Shown: positions 16,982-26,271, counted from the first letter of the stretch. The stretch: DNA of 64,000 nt from CAVXFS01 sp963761115 (GCA_963761115.1 CAVXFS010000005.1:558001-622000); one strand, 5' to 3'. Made by a program: numbers and translations. Notes: generated from the letters alone by a model not told the origin.

Positions 16982-18373
16982 TTAAATAGTGAAAGCCTCA
17001 TGCAAGGCCGGCATGACAACTTCCGTTCCTGTCAGGCGGGCCGCGAACTGACGCATGACCTGTTCTTCGCCATGAACCAGAAAAGTACGTTCAGGATTGC
17101 CGGTCTGCTGGTGCCACGCGAGCAGTTCTGCCTGGTCGGCATGCGCAGAAAAGCCGTTGATGGTATCGATCCTGGCGCGCACGGGAACCTTTTCCCCGTA
17201 GATCCTGACTTCCTTTGCGCCATCGATGACTTGTCGAGCCAGCGTGCCCGTGGCTGCGTAACCGACAAACAATATGGCGCATTCCTCGCGCGAAATGTTG
17301 TTTTTCAGATGGTGACGGATCCGTCCGCCCGTACACATGCCCGATCCCGCCATGATGACGGCGCCGCCGTCTATATGATTGATGGCAATGGATGCCGCCG
17401 ATTCGCGGGTGAATTGCAGTCCCGGCAGGTGGAATGGATCACGCCCTGCACTAAACAGTGCGGCGGTTTCCGTGTCATAGCACTCCGGGTGGTGTTCGAA
17501 TATCTCGGTTGCCGATATCGCCATCGGCGAGTCGAGAAACACCTTGATCGAGCGTGGCAGCCGCTTTTGCTCGACGCCTTCACGCAGGAAATACAACAGC
17601 TCCTGCGCCCGTTCCAGCGCAAAAGTCGGGATGACCACATTGCCGCCGCGTTTGAAGGTTTCGGTGATGGTTGTGTACAGCTCTTCCACTGATGGCAGGA
17701 ACGGCTTGTGCAAGCGGTCGCCGTAGGTGGTTTCCATGACGACGATATCAGCACCGGACGGAGTCACCGGGTCGCGCAGCAGGGGGCGACCGCTGTTGCC
17801 GAGGTCGCCGGAGAACAGCACGCTGCGCTGCCGGTCGTCTTCTTCCAGTTCCAGCAGGATGCTGGCCGAACCCAGGATGTGGCCGGCGTCGACAAAGGTT
17901 GCGCGTATGCCTGGCGCCAGCTGTACCGGTTGCCCGTAAGCGGCGACGCGGCCAAAATAATCCAGCGCCGAGAAGGCATCCACGATGGAATAGAGTGGTG
18001 CGGCAGTTTGCTGGTGTTTGCCGTGATGCGAGGATCGGTGTCCGCGATGGTGCACCTCTTCCTCTTGCAGGTGCGCCGAGTCCACCATCACCAGCCGCGC
18101 CAGTTCGCGCGTGGCTGCGGTGGTGATGATCTCGCCGCGAAACCCGCGCTTGGCCAGCAAGGGCAGGCGGCCACAGTGATCCAGATGGGCATGGGTAAGC
18201 AATACGAAATCGATCTGTCCCGGCTCAAAACCGAACGGCTCGCTGTTCTCTTCACCCAGTTCGCGGCCGCCCTGGTACAGTCCGCAGTCGATCAATATCT
18301 GCTTGCCGGCGCAACTCACCAGATGGCAGGATCCGGTAACGCCAAGATCGGCACCGTGGAAAGCGATTTTCAT
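16982..18373 (-). CDS. MBL-fold/beta-CASP RNA-processing nuclease
   Basis: A 463-residue metallo-beta-lactamase with beta-CASP insertion. Zinc ligands are visible in LLTHAHLDHCG (motif 2, about residue 60), VDAGHILGSA (motif 3), LFSGDLGNSG (motif 4), and GFSAHADQ plus FLVHGEE near the end. ETTYGDR and AGSGMCTGGRIRHHL are typical of the Ysh1/CPSF73-like bacterial group. A His-rich insertion (EEEVHHRGHRSSHHGKH) follows the core. The ATG at 18373 is preceded by AAAGGAGCAGACC; a longer upstream frame lacks a ribosome site. Such genes often accompany phosphoketolase/acetate kinase loci; a role in RNA decay is inferred. Confidence 0.9.
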   Translation of the reverse strand: MKIAFHGADLGVTGSCHLVSCAGKQILIDCGLYQGGRELGEENSEPFGFEPGQIDFVLLTHAHLDHCGRLPLLAKRGFRGEIITTAATRELARLVMVDSAHLQEEEVHHRGHRSSHHGKHQQTAAPLYSIVDAFSALDYFGRVAAYGQPVQLAPGIRATFVDAGHILGSASILLELEEDDRQRSVLFSGDLGNSGRPLLRDPVTPSGADIVVMETTYGDRLHKPFLPSVEELYTTITETFKRGGNVVIPTFALERAQELLYFLREGVEQKRLPRSIKVFLDSPMAISATEIFEHHPECYDTETAALFSAGRDPFHLPGLQFTRESAASIAINHIDGGAVIMAGSGMCTGGRIRHHLKNNISREECAILFVGYAATGTLARQVIDGAKEVRIYGEKVPVRARIDTINGFSAHADQAELLAWHQQTGNPERTFLVHGEEQVMRQFAARLTGTEVVMPALHEAFTI

Positions 18374-18558
18374 GGTCTGCTCCTTTTTATTATCATATGC
18401 ACTCCATTGCTGTGACGCGAGCCGTAATTGTCGCTCTGTGCCGTGATCGGTGGTGGCATCCACACGCAACTACTGCGTCTTTCCGTTTGAATCGGGTTGA
18501 TAAAATTCGTTCCGTTTTACGGGTCAGGGATCAGCATCGCCCGATCCACGGACGAAAA

Positions 18559-19587
18559 TCACATCAGCCAGCGTCTTTTCATCAACAGCCAGGAAAGATA
18601 AAACATCAACGTTCCCAAAAGAAATAAATATACCCAGTCAAAGGTCATATCCGCCAGACTGCCATCTTCCAGCAGTATGGATTGAAGCGGCTTGTACAAT
18701 TGGTATGACGGCAGCAAGGGTGCAACAACAGTCAATTTTTGTGAAACATCAGACATCGCAGAAGGAAGCAGGTGCGGCAAATAGAAGATAACGCCCAGCG
18801 TTCTGGCGCTGGCCTGATTGCGGCAGAGAAAGCCCAGGAATATGCCGTAGGCGCTGAAACAAAAACTGCCTGCGAGGATAATAACGATATAGTCGAAAAG
18901 ATGTAGCGGGCCGAACTTGCCCAGCAGATGCAGGAACAGGACGGCAGTGATGATCAGGACCATTCCCAGGATCAATTTGGCGATCAGCCACTGGACTTCG
19001 TGCATGGGAGTCTGCAGCAGGGCAAGCAGCAGTTTCTTTTCTTTTTCCTCGGCAACTTGTGCCGGGAGGATAATGAAACCGATGAGCAGGACCAGCATCA
19101 ATACCCAGGTAGGCAGCGTCTCTCTTTGAACGCCGCCCTGGTGCAGTGATTTGATGCTGGTGATCCAGTCCGGACCAGTTCCTTCCGCCGCTTTCTGCAA
19201 TGCAGAGAAATTCTGCATGATCGCAATGGTATGGATGGAATCCTTTTTTAAAACCAGCAATGCAAGGCTGCCGGTTGTATCTTCATTACTGGTCAAGATC
19301 CCGTCTATCTGGTGTGCCTTCAACTGCAGGATGCCATCCTGCTCATTTTTAACCCAGGTCACTGCAACAAGATTTTCGGCTGCGTTGATGCTCCGGATGA
19401 TCTCGGGCGCATAGGTGTCGTGCTGGATCAGGCCGATCTTGACCTTGCTCGCTGCTGTGCCGGTTCCGTCCACCAGATTCAGGGAAACAAAGACGAACAG
19501 CGGAATGAACAGGATCAGGAAGAATGTCTTGTTCCTGAATGCGATGGCCAGATCGTTGAGTACGAGTACAAGAATATTTCTCATCAT
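18559..19587 (-). CDS. ABC-2 type transporter permease
   Basis: A 342-residue inner-membrane permease. One helix near residues 12-38 (FRNKTFFLILFIPLFVFVSL) is followed by a large extracytoplasmic loop (about 45-185) and then five to six helices. ILPAQVAEEKEKKLLLALLQTPM is the cytoplasmic coupling region characteristic of ABC-2 exporters. Its start overlaps the stop of the ATPase gene by 4 nt (ATGA), so the two are translationally coupled. The substrate is unknown; the architecture resembles antibiotic, sodium or gliding-type exporters of the ABC2_membrane_3 group. Confidence 0.87.
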   Translation of the reverse strand: MMRNILVLVLNDLAIAFRNKTFFLILFIPLFVFVSLNLVDGTGTAASKVKIGLIQHDTYAPEIIRSINAAENLVAVTWVKNEQDGILQLKAHQIDGILTSNEDTTGSLALLVLKKDSIHTIAIMQNFSALQKAAEGTGPDWITSIKSLHQGGVQRETLPTWVLMLVLLIGFIILPAQVAEEKEKKLLLALLQTPMHEVQWLIAKLILGMVLIITAVLFLHLLGKFGPLHLFDYIVIILAGSFCFSAYGIFLGFLCRNQASARTLGVIFYLPHLLPSAMSDVSQKLTVVAPLLPSYQLYKPLQSILLEDGSLADMTFDWVYLFLLGTLMFYLSWLLMKRRWLM

Positions 19588-20264
19588 GCGTACAGCTTTT
19601 CATGGATTTCGGAGCGAAAATATTCCTCGGGGGAGCCGTCGAAGATCAGGCTGCCTTCGTGCAACACCATGATGCGCGTGGCGAGGCTTTTTATCTCTTC
19701 AGGTCGATGGGATGTAAACAGGATGGTCTTGCCGGCGTCATGCATCGTGTTCAACAGCCGGTAGATCTCCCGGGTCATCTCGAAGTCCAGGCCCGATGTG
19801 GGTTCGTCCAGGATGAGCAGTGGGGGATCCGCCAACAGTGCGCGTCCGATGTTCACCCGTTGCTTCAAGCCTTTTGACAGTGTCTGTACCCTGGTTTTTC
19901 GAAACGGCAGCAGATTGAACTCGCCGAGGATCTCTTCCACCCGCGAAAACGGGGTGCGGGAGAGCGCAGCGAAAAGTCTGAGGTTGTATTCGACGGAGAA
20001 GAAGTCGAAAAGATTGGGCTCTTCTGGAATAAATCCCACTTTCCGGGCAACAGCCGCCCTGTTTCCCAGGTCGATCCCGTCGATCATGACGGTGCCGCCG
20101 TCCGGAATGATCCAGTTTGCCAGCATTTTCAGGAGGGTGGATTTTCCGGCGCCATTATGGCCGACGATTGCGATCAGTTCGCCTTTGCTTACTTCAAAGC
20201 TGGTCGGCGCAAGTCCCCTTTTTTGATCGTAGCGCTTTGCAAGATTCAGTATTTCAAGCTGCAT
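19584..20264 (-). CDS. ABC transporter ATP-binding protein
   Basis: A 226-residue ATPase. Walker A is at about residues 34-42 (VGHNGAGKST), the signature is TLSKGLKQRVNIGRALL, Walker B is LLILDEPTSG, and the H-loop is FTSHRPEE. It pairs with the ABC-2 permease immediately downstream (4-nt overlap), forming a two-gene exporter. The start MQLEILNLAKRYDQKRG is the typical opening strand. No substrate-binding gene is adjacent, which supports export rather than import. Confidence 0.93.
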   Translation of the reverse strand: MQLEILNLAKRYDQKRGLAPTSFEVSKGELIAIVGHNGAGKSTLLKMLANWIIPDGGTVMIDGIDLGNRAAVARKVGFIPEEPNLFDFFSVEYNLRLFAALSRTPFSRVEEILGEFNLLPFRKTRVQTLSKGLKQRVNIGRALLADPPLLILDEPTSGLDFEMTREIYRLLNTMHDAGKTILFTSHRPEEIKSLATRIMVLHEGSLIFDGSPEEYFRSEIHEKLYA

Positions 20265-20450
20265 GAATTATCGCTCTATCGTCAAATGAAAATCCAGACG
20301 TAACAAAACCAGTCTTTGCAGACTGATCAAATAACAAGTTGTCATTGACCTTGAAGCATCGGCGGCGAATGCCGACAAGGGGGAATCCCCGCCGCAAGTC
20401 GGAATTCCTTGCATGGCTGGCAAGCCAGCTTCGCAGGATTCCGGCGCGCG

Positions 20451-20507
20451 CTAAATCATCCTGGCAATGACTATCACGAGAATGATAACTATCAAAAGAC
20501 CGATCAT
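20451..20507 (-). CDS. 18-residue hydrophobic membrane peptide
   Basis: ATG at 20507 opens MIGLLIVIILVIVIARMI followed by TAG at 20451. A strong AAGGAG lies 7 nt upstream. The peptide is a single hydrophobic helix with one terminal Arg, like the tiny stress-associated membrane proteins of proteobacteria. A conserved palindrome sits about 110 nt upstream (20615-20630). No homology can be claimed at this size; the case rests on the ribosome site, composition and shared upstream motif. Confidence 0.5.
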   Translation of the reverse strand: MIGLLIVIILVIVIARMI

Positions 20508-20614
20508 GATGAACTCCTTGGTATTGGGGCAACCTGTTGATAGCCACCGGATTAAGATTCAATTCCCTTCACGGGACTGGGAGTTCAGTCTGTACTTTTC
20601 AAGGTCTCGTCACC

Positions 20615-20630
20615 GTGCGTTACCGCACAT
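20615..20630 (-). promoter_or_regulatory. Conserved palindrome upstream of the 18-residue peptide (copy 1)
   Basis: Read toward the peptide gene the site and flank are TGTGCGGTAACGCACGG. The core GTGCG and CGCAC arms are perfectly inverted around TTAC. It matches two other sites in this window, at 20798 and 47622, in the same orientation relative to a downstream small gene. Confidence 0.5.
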
Positions 20631-20648
20631 TGCATCAAAAGAGAGATA

Positions 20649-20737
20649 GCAGGTTTCCGCATCGTGCCAAAGCGGTTCTTTTCCAGCGGCAAACATGTCC
20701 TGCGGCGGCTTGCGCGAGGCATCCGTGCGAAACAAAG
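20649..20737 (-). pseudogene. Degraded C-terminal fragment of a glgX-like gene
   Basis: On the minus strand this encodes TDASRKPPQDMFAAGKEPLW followed by HDAETCYL. It parallels the C-terminus of GlgX in this window (ADTSHESPQDILAAGEEPLW, then QDAETYRL). DNA similarity runs about 20649-20733 against 42223-42303, for example gccaaagcggttctt is identical. Nothing of the upstream catalytic domains remains, and an open frame continues only by chance toward 20837. It is a relic of a second debranching enzyme gene. Confidence 0.75.
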
Positions 20738-20797
20738 GAGATTTATTCTCCGCGCTTCTTTTGATAAATAAATCTGTTCCCTGTTTCTGGTTGCAAA

Positions 20798-20814
20798 TGT
20801 TCGTTATCGCACAG
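20798..20814 (+). promoter_or_regulatory. Conserved palindrome upstream of the glutaredoxin-like gene (copy 2)
   Basis: TGTTCGTTATCGCACAG, 131 nt upstream of the ATG at 20945. It shares the TA(A/T)CGCAC half and the spacing of the other two copies. It is followed by TTGACG six bases on average downstream, which could be part of a promoter, but no clear -10 is visible. Confidence 0.5.
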
Positions 20815-20944
20815 ACTTGACGTCCCGGCGCTGCCATTCTCCCAAATCCAAATGTAATTGGCAGTGCCCGTCACGGCGCTTCTGGAGCAGGTCAGAGAAA
20901 ATCCTGGCTGGCAACGCTACGCATTCCCCCAAAGGAGAAGCATC

Positions 20945-21241
20945 ATGTCAAAAAATATCAGTTCAGCCATCGGAGCATTGGACAAGCATCCAAATCCAGG
21001 CATGCAATTGGTCGAAGTCAGGCTTTTCTGTGCCGAGCACTGTCGCATCTGCAATGAAGCCAAGTCCCTTGTCTCAAGGATCGGGGTTGTTATTCAGTGC
21101 ATCAATATCCTGGACGATGACAGCCTGTTTGAGAAATATCGTTTGCGGATTCCGGTATTGCAGCGCGTCGATAATAACGCTGAGCTGGATGGGCCTTTCG
21201 ATACCCTGGCCGTTTCCCGGTTTCTGATGGCACCTGTTTAA
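20945..21241 (+). CDS. Glutaredoxin-like (DUF836 family) thiol protein
   Basis: A 98-residue protein with thioredoxin-like fold. The redox motif is in VRLFCAEHCRICNEAK, where CRIC is the CxxC pair with another Cys just upstream. RIPVLQRVDNNAELDGPFDT supplies the conserved cis-Pro after the central strand (IPVL). The family members are small redox proteins of unclear partner. The ATG at 20945 follows AAAGGAGAAGCATC; an upstream in-frame start lacks a ribosome site. A conserved palindrome lies 131 nt upstream. Confidence 0.82.
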   Translation: MSKNISSAIGALDKHPNPGMQLVEVRLFCAEHCRICNEAKSLVSRIGVVIQCINILDDDSLFEKYRLRIPVLQRVDNNAELDGPFDTLAVSRFLMAPV

Positions 21242-21394
21242 GCGTCAGGATCGACAAGTGAATAGCTGGTTCGTGGATCCGGTTAGCCAATTATTCAGGC
21301 TGTCCGTAAGCAGCCAGTTGCCAGGTTCGGTACTCGACCCACTGCTGCCTGTCAGGATACTCGACGTCTTCCTCCATGACCAGGATACCGATAA

Positions 21395-22615
21395 TCAAGG
21401 GCGCTTATTCAGTCCGGGTGGAACAAATATATCCTTTTCGCAAAATTCTACAAATGATGACAGATTCATCGGTTTTGCAATGAAGTAACCTTGCGCCGTG
21501 TCGCAACCCATGCTCTTCAGGGTATCCCAATCCCGTTGCGTCTCTATCCCTTCGGCCACGCTCTTGACCCGCAATTTATGCGCCATGTCGATGCTGGACT
21601 CAACCACGATGCGCAATGCATTGTTGTCCGAGACGTCCTTCACGAAAGACTGGTCTATCTTCAGTTCGGCAAAGGGTATCCGCGTGAGTTGCTGCATGCT
21701 GGAATATCCGGTTCCATAATCGTCGATGGAAAGTTTAAATCCATTCATGCACAACCTGGTCAGGTTCTCCAGCGCATGCGCGACATCGGTCATTGCCGCT
21801 GATTCAGTAATTTCCAGAGTGATGTAGCCCGGATCAATGCCGGCGTTCTTCACTGTCTGGGTAATTCTGTCCGCCAGCAAGACATCATCCAGCGAGACCA
21901 GCGAAAGATTGACCGAGATATTGATCTTGTGGCCTCTTTCATGCAGCGAATGACACGCAGATGCAGATTTTTCCAGCATCAGAAAAGTCAGGTCATCGAT
22001 ATTGCCACTCTTCTCAAGTTGAGGGATAAAGGCATAGGGAGTGATCACACCATGCTCAGGATGGTTCCATCGAGCCAGCGCTTCCGCTCCAATTACGCAG
22101 TCATTTTTCATGTCCAGCTTGGGTTGGTAAAACGGTTCGAATTGTTTGGCGCTTATGCCGTGCAATATCTCCTCAAGTGTAAAATGTGCCGCCCCAGCAA
22201 TTTTCTTTTGAATATTCTTCGTATATTCATGCTTTGACAGCATCTCCTCAAGATGTGCCTTCGAAACAGGTTTCTCAACCATCCCCAAGAGTTTAATGCC
22301 ATACATTCTGGCCATTGTTCCTGCGCTGGCAAGCAACTTGTTATCCATGGAGCTGATTATTATTATTGCAACGTCATGCAGTTCATGGCTCAGATGCCGC
22401 ATAAACTCCAGGCCATCCATTTCCGGCATGTTCAAGTCACAAAGTGCCACGTGCACCTGCCCGAAGTTCGCTCCTCGTATAAATTCGAGTGCCTGTTTGC
22501 CGTCGCTCGAATCATAAATAGATATCACACCCAGCAAGCGCAGCAGCCTGATTATCATCTGCCGCTGGAAGTCATCATCCTCCACAACCAGAATATTCAG
22601 TTCACTAATCTTCAT
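21395..22615 (-). CDS. Response regulator with EAL c-di-GMP phosphodiesterase output
   Basis: A 406-residue protein. Receiver domain at about 1-125 with phosphoacceptor Asp60 (ALCDLNMPEMDG). EAL domain at about 150-395 with motifs GAEALARW, SVNLSL, LEITES, DDYGTGYSS, LKIDQSF, AEGIET and AQGYFIAKP, so all usual metal and catalytic residues seem present and hydrolysis of c-di-GMP to pGpG is expected. Its start overlaps the stop of the large hybrid kinase by 11 nt, implying that the kinase controls it through the Hpt-REC relay. Confidence 0.93.
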   Translation of the reverse strand: MKISELNILVVEDDDFQRQMIIRLLRLLGVISIYDSSDGKQALEFIRGANFGQVHVALCDLNMPEMDGLEFMRHLSHELHDVAIIIISSMDNKLLASAGTMARMYGIKLLGMVEKPVSKAHLEEMLSKHEYTKNIQKKIAGAAHFTLEEILHGISAKQFEPFYQPKLDMKNDCVIGAEALARWNHPEHGVITPYAFIPQLEKSGNIDDLTFLMLEKSASACHSLHERGHKINISVNLSLVSLDDVLLADRITQTVKNAGIDPGYITLEITESAAMTDVAHALENLTRLCMNGFKLSIDDYGTGYSSMQQLTRIPFAELKIDQSFVKDVSDNNALRIVVESSIDMAHKLRVKSVAEGIETQRDWDTLKSMGCDTAQGYFIAKPMNLSSFVEFCEKDIFVPPGLNKRP

Positions 22616-25600
22616 CGGATCCCTCCCGCTTATCCAGCATCTCGAGATAATCTTCGAACTGTTTGATAGCCTCCCCCAATAGTGGTTTTATTGCGTTTGC
22701 ACCACTCATGTTTCCATCCCGCGCAGCCTGCTCAATGGCTGCGCTGGCATTTGCCATTTCCTTTGCGCCCACCATACGACACGAGCCTTTCATTCGATGT
22801 GCTGTACGTTCAACGTCGACCTGATCACCCTGTTCCAGCATCTTGAGCAGCCTGTCATAGTCAACGCGGATATGTGACTGAAAATCGTGCAGCACCAGAA
22901 TTTGCTCGGTCCTGTCCGGGACAATATTTTTCAGTTCGGCAAAATCAATGGGGCCAGTGACCGGGTCAGCATCCGCATCGGGCATTGAAGACTCGGCTCC
23001 GCTGTTGTCAGTCTCAGCGATGGACAACCACCTCGCCAGCTTGATCTTGAGTTGTGACAGATTGGCTGGCTTGACCATCATGTCGTCCATGCCGGCGTCA
23101 CGACAGCGCTCATCTTCCTCGGCAAGCGCATTGGCCGTCCAGGCAATGATCGGGGTGCGCGGGAGCCTTTCCCTGGCCTCGATCATGCGTATCGACCGCG
23201 TCAACTCGTAGCCATCCATCTCCGGCATATGACAGTCGGTGATGACAAGAGCAAAATTTCCGTCCCGCCACATCGATAGCGCTATCCGTCCATTTTCTGC
23301 AGTTTCAGCGCGCAGACCAAGCAGCCTGACCTGGCGCGCCAGCATATCCCGATTGATCGGGTGATCGTCCACCGCAAGTACCAGCGGCGCGTCAGCGCCG
23401 CTTTCAAGCAGGGGTTTGACAGCTCTTTGCGCCACCTCGAGATTTTGACTGTTTAACTCATTGACTGGCGCGCCGGAGACAGGCAGGACCAGTGTGATGC
23501 TGAAGGTGGATCCTTGCTCCGACTCACTTGCCAGCTCAACCTGCCCATCCATCAATTCAGCCAGGCGCCGGCAGATTGCCAGTCCCAGCCCGGTTCCACC
23601 ATACATCCGGGCGGTATCTTCGCTCTCTTGACGATAGCGCTGAAACAAATGTGGCTGGACTTCTTTTGGTATGCCGATGCCCGTGTCCTTGACGGAAAAA
23701 CGTATGCGCTCGCCGCTTTCGATCTGCTCGACAAGTTCGGCATTCAGCTCGACTTCCCCATGCTGGGTGAATTTGATCGCGTTGCTTACGAAGTTGTTCA
23801 GCACCTGCGACAGTCTCAGCCCATCGACGATGTGGGCGGAGCTGAGACGTGCATCGCTGTGCTGCCACAGCTTCAGGCTTTTAGCGCTGGCTATGCGCGA
23901 ATAGGTGTTGACGACCTCCTGCAACAAATTCTGGATCGAGGTGGAACGCGGCGCAAGTGCCAGCTTCCCTTCCTCGATCTTCGACCAGTCGAGGATATCG
24001 CTGACGATTCGCAACAATCCCCTGCCGGACTCCCATGCCGTCTCCAATGTCGAGCGTTGCTCGTTATCAAGAGAAGTCAGGGAAAGCAGCTCCATCATGC
24101 CCAGCATGCCGCCAAGCGGAGTGCGAATCTCATGGCTCATGGTGGCGAGGAACGAATCCTTTGCGCGGTTGGCATTTTCGGCTTTATCTTTTGCCCGCTT
24201 CAGCAATTCCTCCGCCTGTTTGCGCAGCGTGATGTCATGCGCAATACCGGTAAAATGGCGTTCTTCGCCGACCTTCATCTCGCTTACCGCCAATTCCATC
24301 GGGAACGTGCTGCCACTTTTATGGCGGCCCACGACCTCGCGCGCGATGCCGATGATGTGTTTCTCGCCAGTGCTGGTGTAACGTTCGATATATTTATCGT
24401 GCAATCTTTCATGCGGCTCGGGCATCAGCATGCTGACGTTTTGTCCGACGGCCTCGGCGGCGGCATAGCCAAACAGTTCCTCGGCGGATGGGTTGAATGT
24501 CTCGATCAGGCCGCGTTGATTAATGGTGATGATGCCGTCCACTACGTTATCGAGGATCGCGCCAATTCGATTCGAGGAGGCTTTTAATTGCTCCTCCATT
24601 TGTGAGCGCGAAAATATTTCCCGGCGGATTTTTGCAAACAGAACGATGAGGATAACTATAGAGACAGCCAGCGTAGCCAGAAGTGCAACCAACGAATGAT
24701 TTCTACCCTGTTTCTGGGCAGCTTCGCGTCCGACCAGTAACGCTTCTTCCATAGCATCCATCTTGTCAGCCAGTTTGCGTATGACATGCATGGTTTCAAT
24801 TCCGTCATCGCTGGAGATGGCAGCATTGACAGTGGCATAGCCCTGATGTTCGAAAATTGTCAGATGCTTATCCAGTAGGTCAATCCGATGGGCAGCCAAC
24901 TGCTTGAGTTCTGCGAGATTCTGCTTTTGTAGCGAGTTGTCATCGATGAGCAATGTCACATCCTGCATTTCGCTGTTAATTTCATCGAGAAAGTCCTTAT
25001 ACTCAGCCTTGTATTTCTGCTCGCTGGTCAGCAGGTAACTGCGTTGAGCCGATTCGGCATCGGAGATTAAACTGTAGAGTTGGCCTAGTATGATTCGTAC
25101 CTGCTGTGTGTGGGTAACCCACTTCGCCGATTCCGCATATTCGGCGCTGGTCCGATAGGAATAGCCCCCTACCAGAATCAATAGCACAAACGCGGTGATG
25201 AAACCGACGAGAATCTTGATCTCGATTGAGGACCTGGTCACTCGCCGCCGTTGCGATGACATGCTCGCATTGAACAAGCCGATCCCGAGCAGTGCGAATC
25301 CGACGGCAGTATTCACCGCCACGGGCGGAAGCCAGCTGTCGGTAACCAGTTCGCTTGCATTCCACAGGTATCCCAGGCATACGATAGTGCCAATTACCAT
25401 GACCGATATTGACACCAGCCATACCAGTGGCCGAAGAGAACGCTTGGGCATGGCGGTCAGCGCCAGGCCGATCAGGGCAAAGGCGACGCTGGAGAGCGGC
25501 GACATGCGTCCACGTATCACGTTGTATGCATCGGCCTTGTCCTTGAACAATAATTCATCGATTCCCGGTTGCCATCCGAACTGGTATTCGCCGAGCGTGG

Positions 25601-25922
25601 CGAGACCCAGCGCAGCGACCGCCAGCGCCAGAGCTTGCGCCAGGCGTTGCTGTGACAGTGACGGCTGGCTGCTTAGAATGAACAAGGCAAAGGCGGACAG
25701 CACCAGGCCAATAGCCGTATTGACTTTCATCTCAACCGCGCCGGGGATAACGCTTTTCAGCAGGGGAATGGAAAACAGCCAGCCCATCAAGACCACCAGT
25801 CCCAGCATGGCCGTTATCACCGCTGTCAATTTCGGCAGCGTGTTCCAATTACCGGGCCGGATGGCCTGGCTCAGGATCCATTGGGAAGGGTCACTGCTGC
25901 TATTTTTAGGAGTCGATTTCAT
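22605..25922 (-). CDS. Hybrid sensor histidine kinase (CHASE3-PAS-HisKA-HATPase-REC-Hpt)
   Basis: A 1105-residue membrane kinase. About residues 30-235 hold several transmembrane helices, then a CHASE3-like periplasmic domain (about 250-400), another helix (LVALLATLAVSIVILIVLF), a PAS domain (about 480-590), HisKA with SHEIRTPLGG (about 630), and HATPase with NFVSNAIKFT, DTGIGIP and GGTGLGLAI. A receiver domain (VITDCHMPEMDGYE) and a C-terminal Hpt domain (AHRMKGSCRMVGA) follow. The full phosphorelay and an 11-nt overlap with the REC-EAL gene suggest that phosphate passes to that regulator to tune c-di-GMP. Confidence 0.93.
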   Translation of the reverse strand: MKSTPKNSSSDPSQWILSQAIRPGNWNTLPKLTAVITAMLGLVVLMGWLFSIPLLKSVIPGAVEMKVNTAIGLVLSAFALFILSSQPSLSQQRLAQALALAVAALGLATLGEYQFGWQPGIDELLFKDKADAYNVIRGRMSPLSSVAFALIGLALTAMPKRSLRPLVWLVSISVMVIGTIVCLGYLWNASELVTDSWLPPVAVNTAVGFALLGIGLFNASMSSQRRRVTRSSIEIKILVGFITAFVLLILVGGYSYRTSAEYAESAKWVTHTQQVRIILGQLYSLISDAESAQRSYLLTSEQKYKAEYKDFLDEINSEMQDVTLLIDDNSLQKQNLAELKQLAAHRIDLLDKHLTIFEHQGYATVNAAISSDDGIETMHVIRKLADKMDAMEEALLVGREAAQKQGRNHSLVALLATLAVSIVILIVLFAKIRREIFSRSQMEEQLKASSNRIGAILDNVVDGIITINQRGLIETFNPSAEELFGYAAAEAVGQNVSMLMPEPHERLHDKYIERYTSTGEKHIIGIAREVVGRHKSGSTFPMELAVSEMKVGEERHFTGIAHDITLRKQAEELLKRAKDKAENANRAKDSFLATMSHEIRTPLGGMLGMMELLSLTSLDNEQRSTLETAWESGRGLLRIVSDILDWSKIEEGKLALAPRSTSIQNLLQEVVNTYSRIASAKSLKLWQHSDARLSSAHIVDGLRLSQVLNNFVSNAIKFTQHGEVELNAELVEQIESGERIRFSVKDTGIGIPKEVQPHLFQRYRQESEDTARMYGGTGLGLAICRRLAELMDGQVELASESEQGSTFSITLVLPVSGAPVNELNSQNLEVAQRAVKPLLESGADAPLVLAVDDHPINRDMLARQVRLLGLRAETAENGRIALSMWRDGNFALVITDCHMPEMDGYELTRSIRMIEARERLPRTPIIAWTANALAEEDERCRDAGMDDMMVKPANLSQLKIKLARWLSIAETDNSGAESSMPDADADPVTGPIDFAELKNIVPDRTEQILVLHDFQSHIRVDYDRLLKMLEQGDQVDVERTAHRMKGSCRMVGAKEMANASAAIEQAARDGNMSGANAIKPLLGEAIKQFEDYLEMLDKREGSDED

Positions 25923-26271
25923 AGTGCCGGGTCGACTATCGATTTATTGCAAGTTGGAATGCAACGGAATCCAGCAGATCAACTGGTCGGCGCGTGGCGA
26001 TCTTCGGGAATACTCCCCGGCAACCAGAACTACTGCCGAACGCGATACTGTAGTGATGCTCAGGTTCGCCAGGCAGATTGAAGGGGAGATGACCCGGCAG
26101 GAGAATTTTCAGGCATTCGAACACGCAAACCTCCTGATATTTCAGAAAGCTCAGCAAGCACCTGGGATATTTTTCAGGTGGCTAACAAGGCAAGTTCAGG
26201 GCCTGTTTACTTTGGAATTCGGGGTCATGGAAAACCAAGTACTTTACTTATAAACTAAATTCCCGACTTTT
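25923..26271. other. 349-nt gap between kinase genes, no gene seen
   Basis: Lies between the start of the hybrid kinase (25922) and the stop of the ANTAR-like regulator (26272), both minus. It presumably contains the hybrid kinase promoter. No frame with a credible ribosome site and no strong hairpin was found. Confidence 0.5.

Larger units (their letters stand above)
20508..20944. other. 437-nt gap holding two palindromes and a glgX remnant
   Basis: Between the divergent 18-residue peptide and the glutaredoxin-like gene. It contains a palindrome at 20615-20630 facing left, a degraded glgX 3' fragment at about 20649-20733, and a second palindrome at 20798-20814 facing right. The remainder holds no convincing gene. 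Confidence 0.7.

Noticed and set aside
20254..20562. 102-residue minus frame upstream of the ABC ATPase
   Set aside because: No ribosome site at its start, and low-complexity sequence; the same DNA better encodes the 18-residue peptide in another frame.
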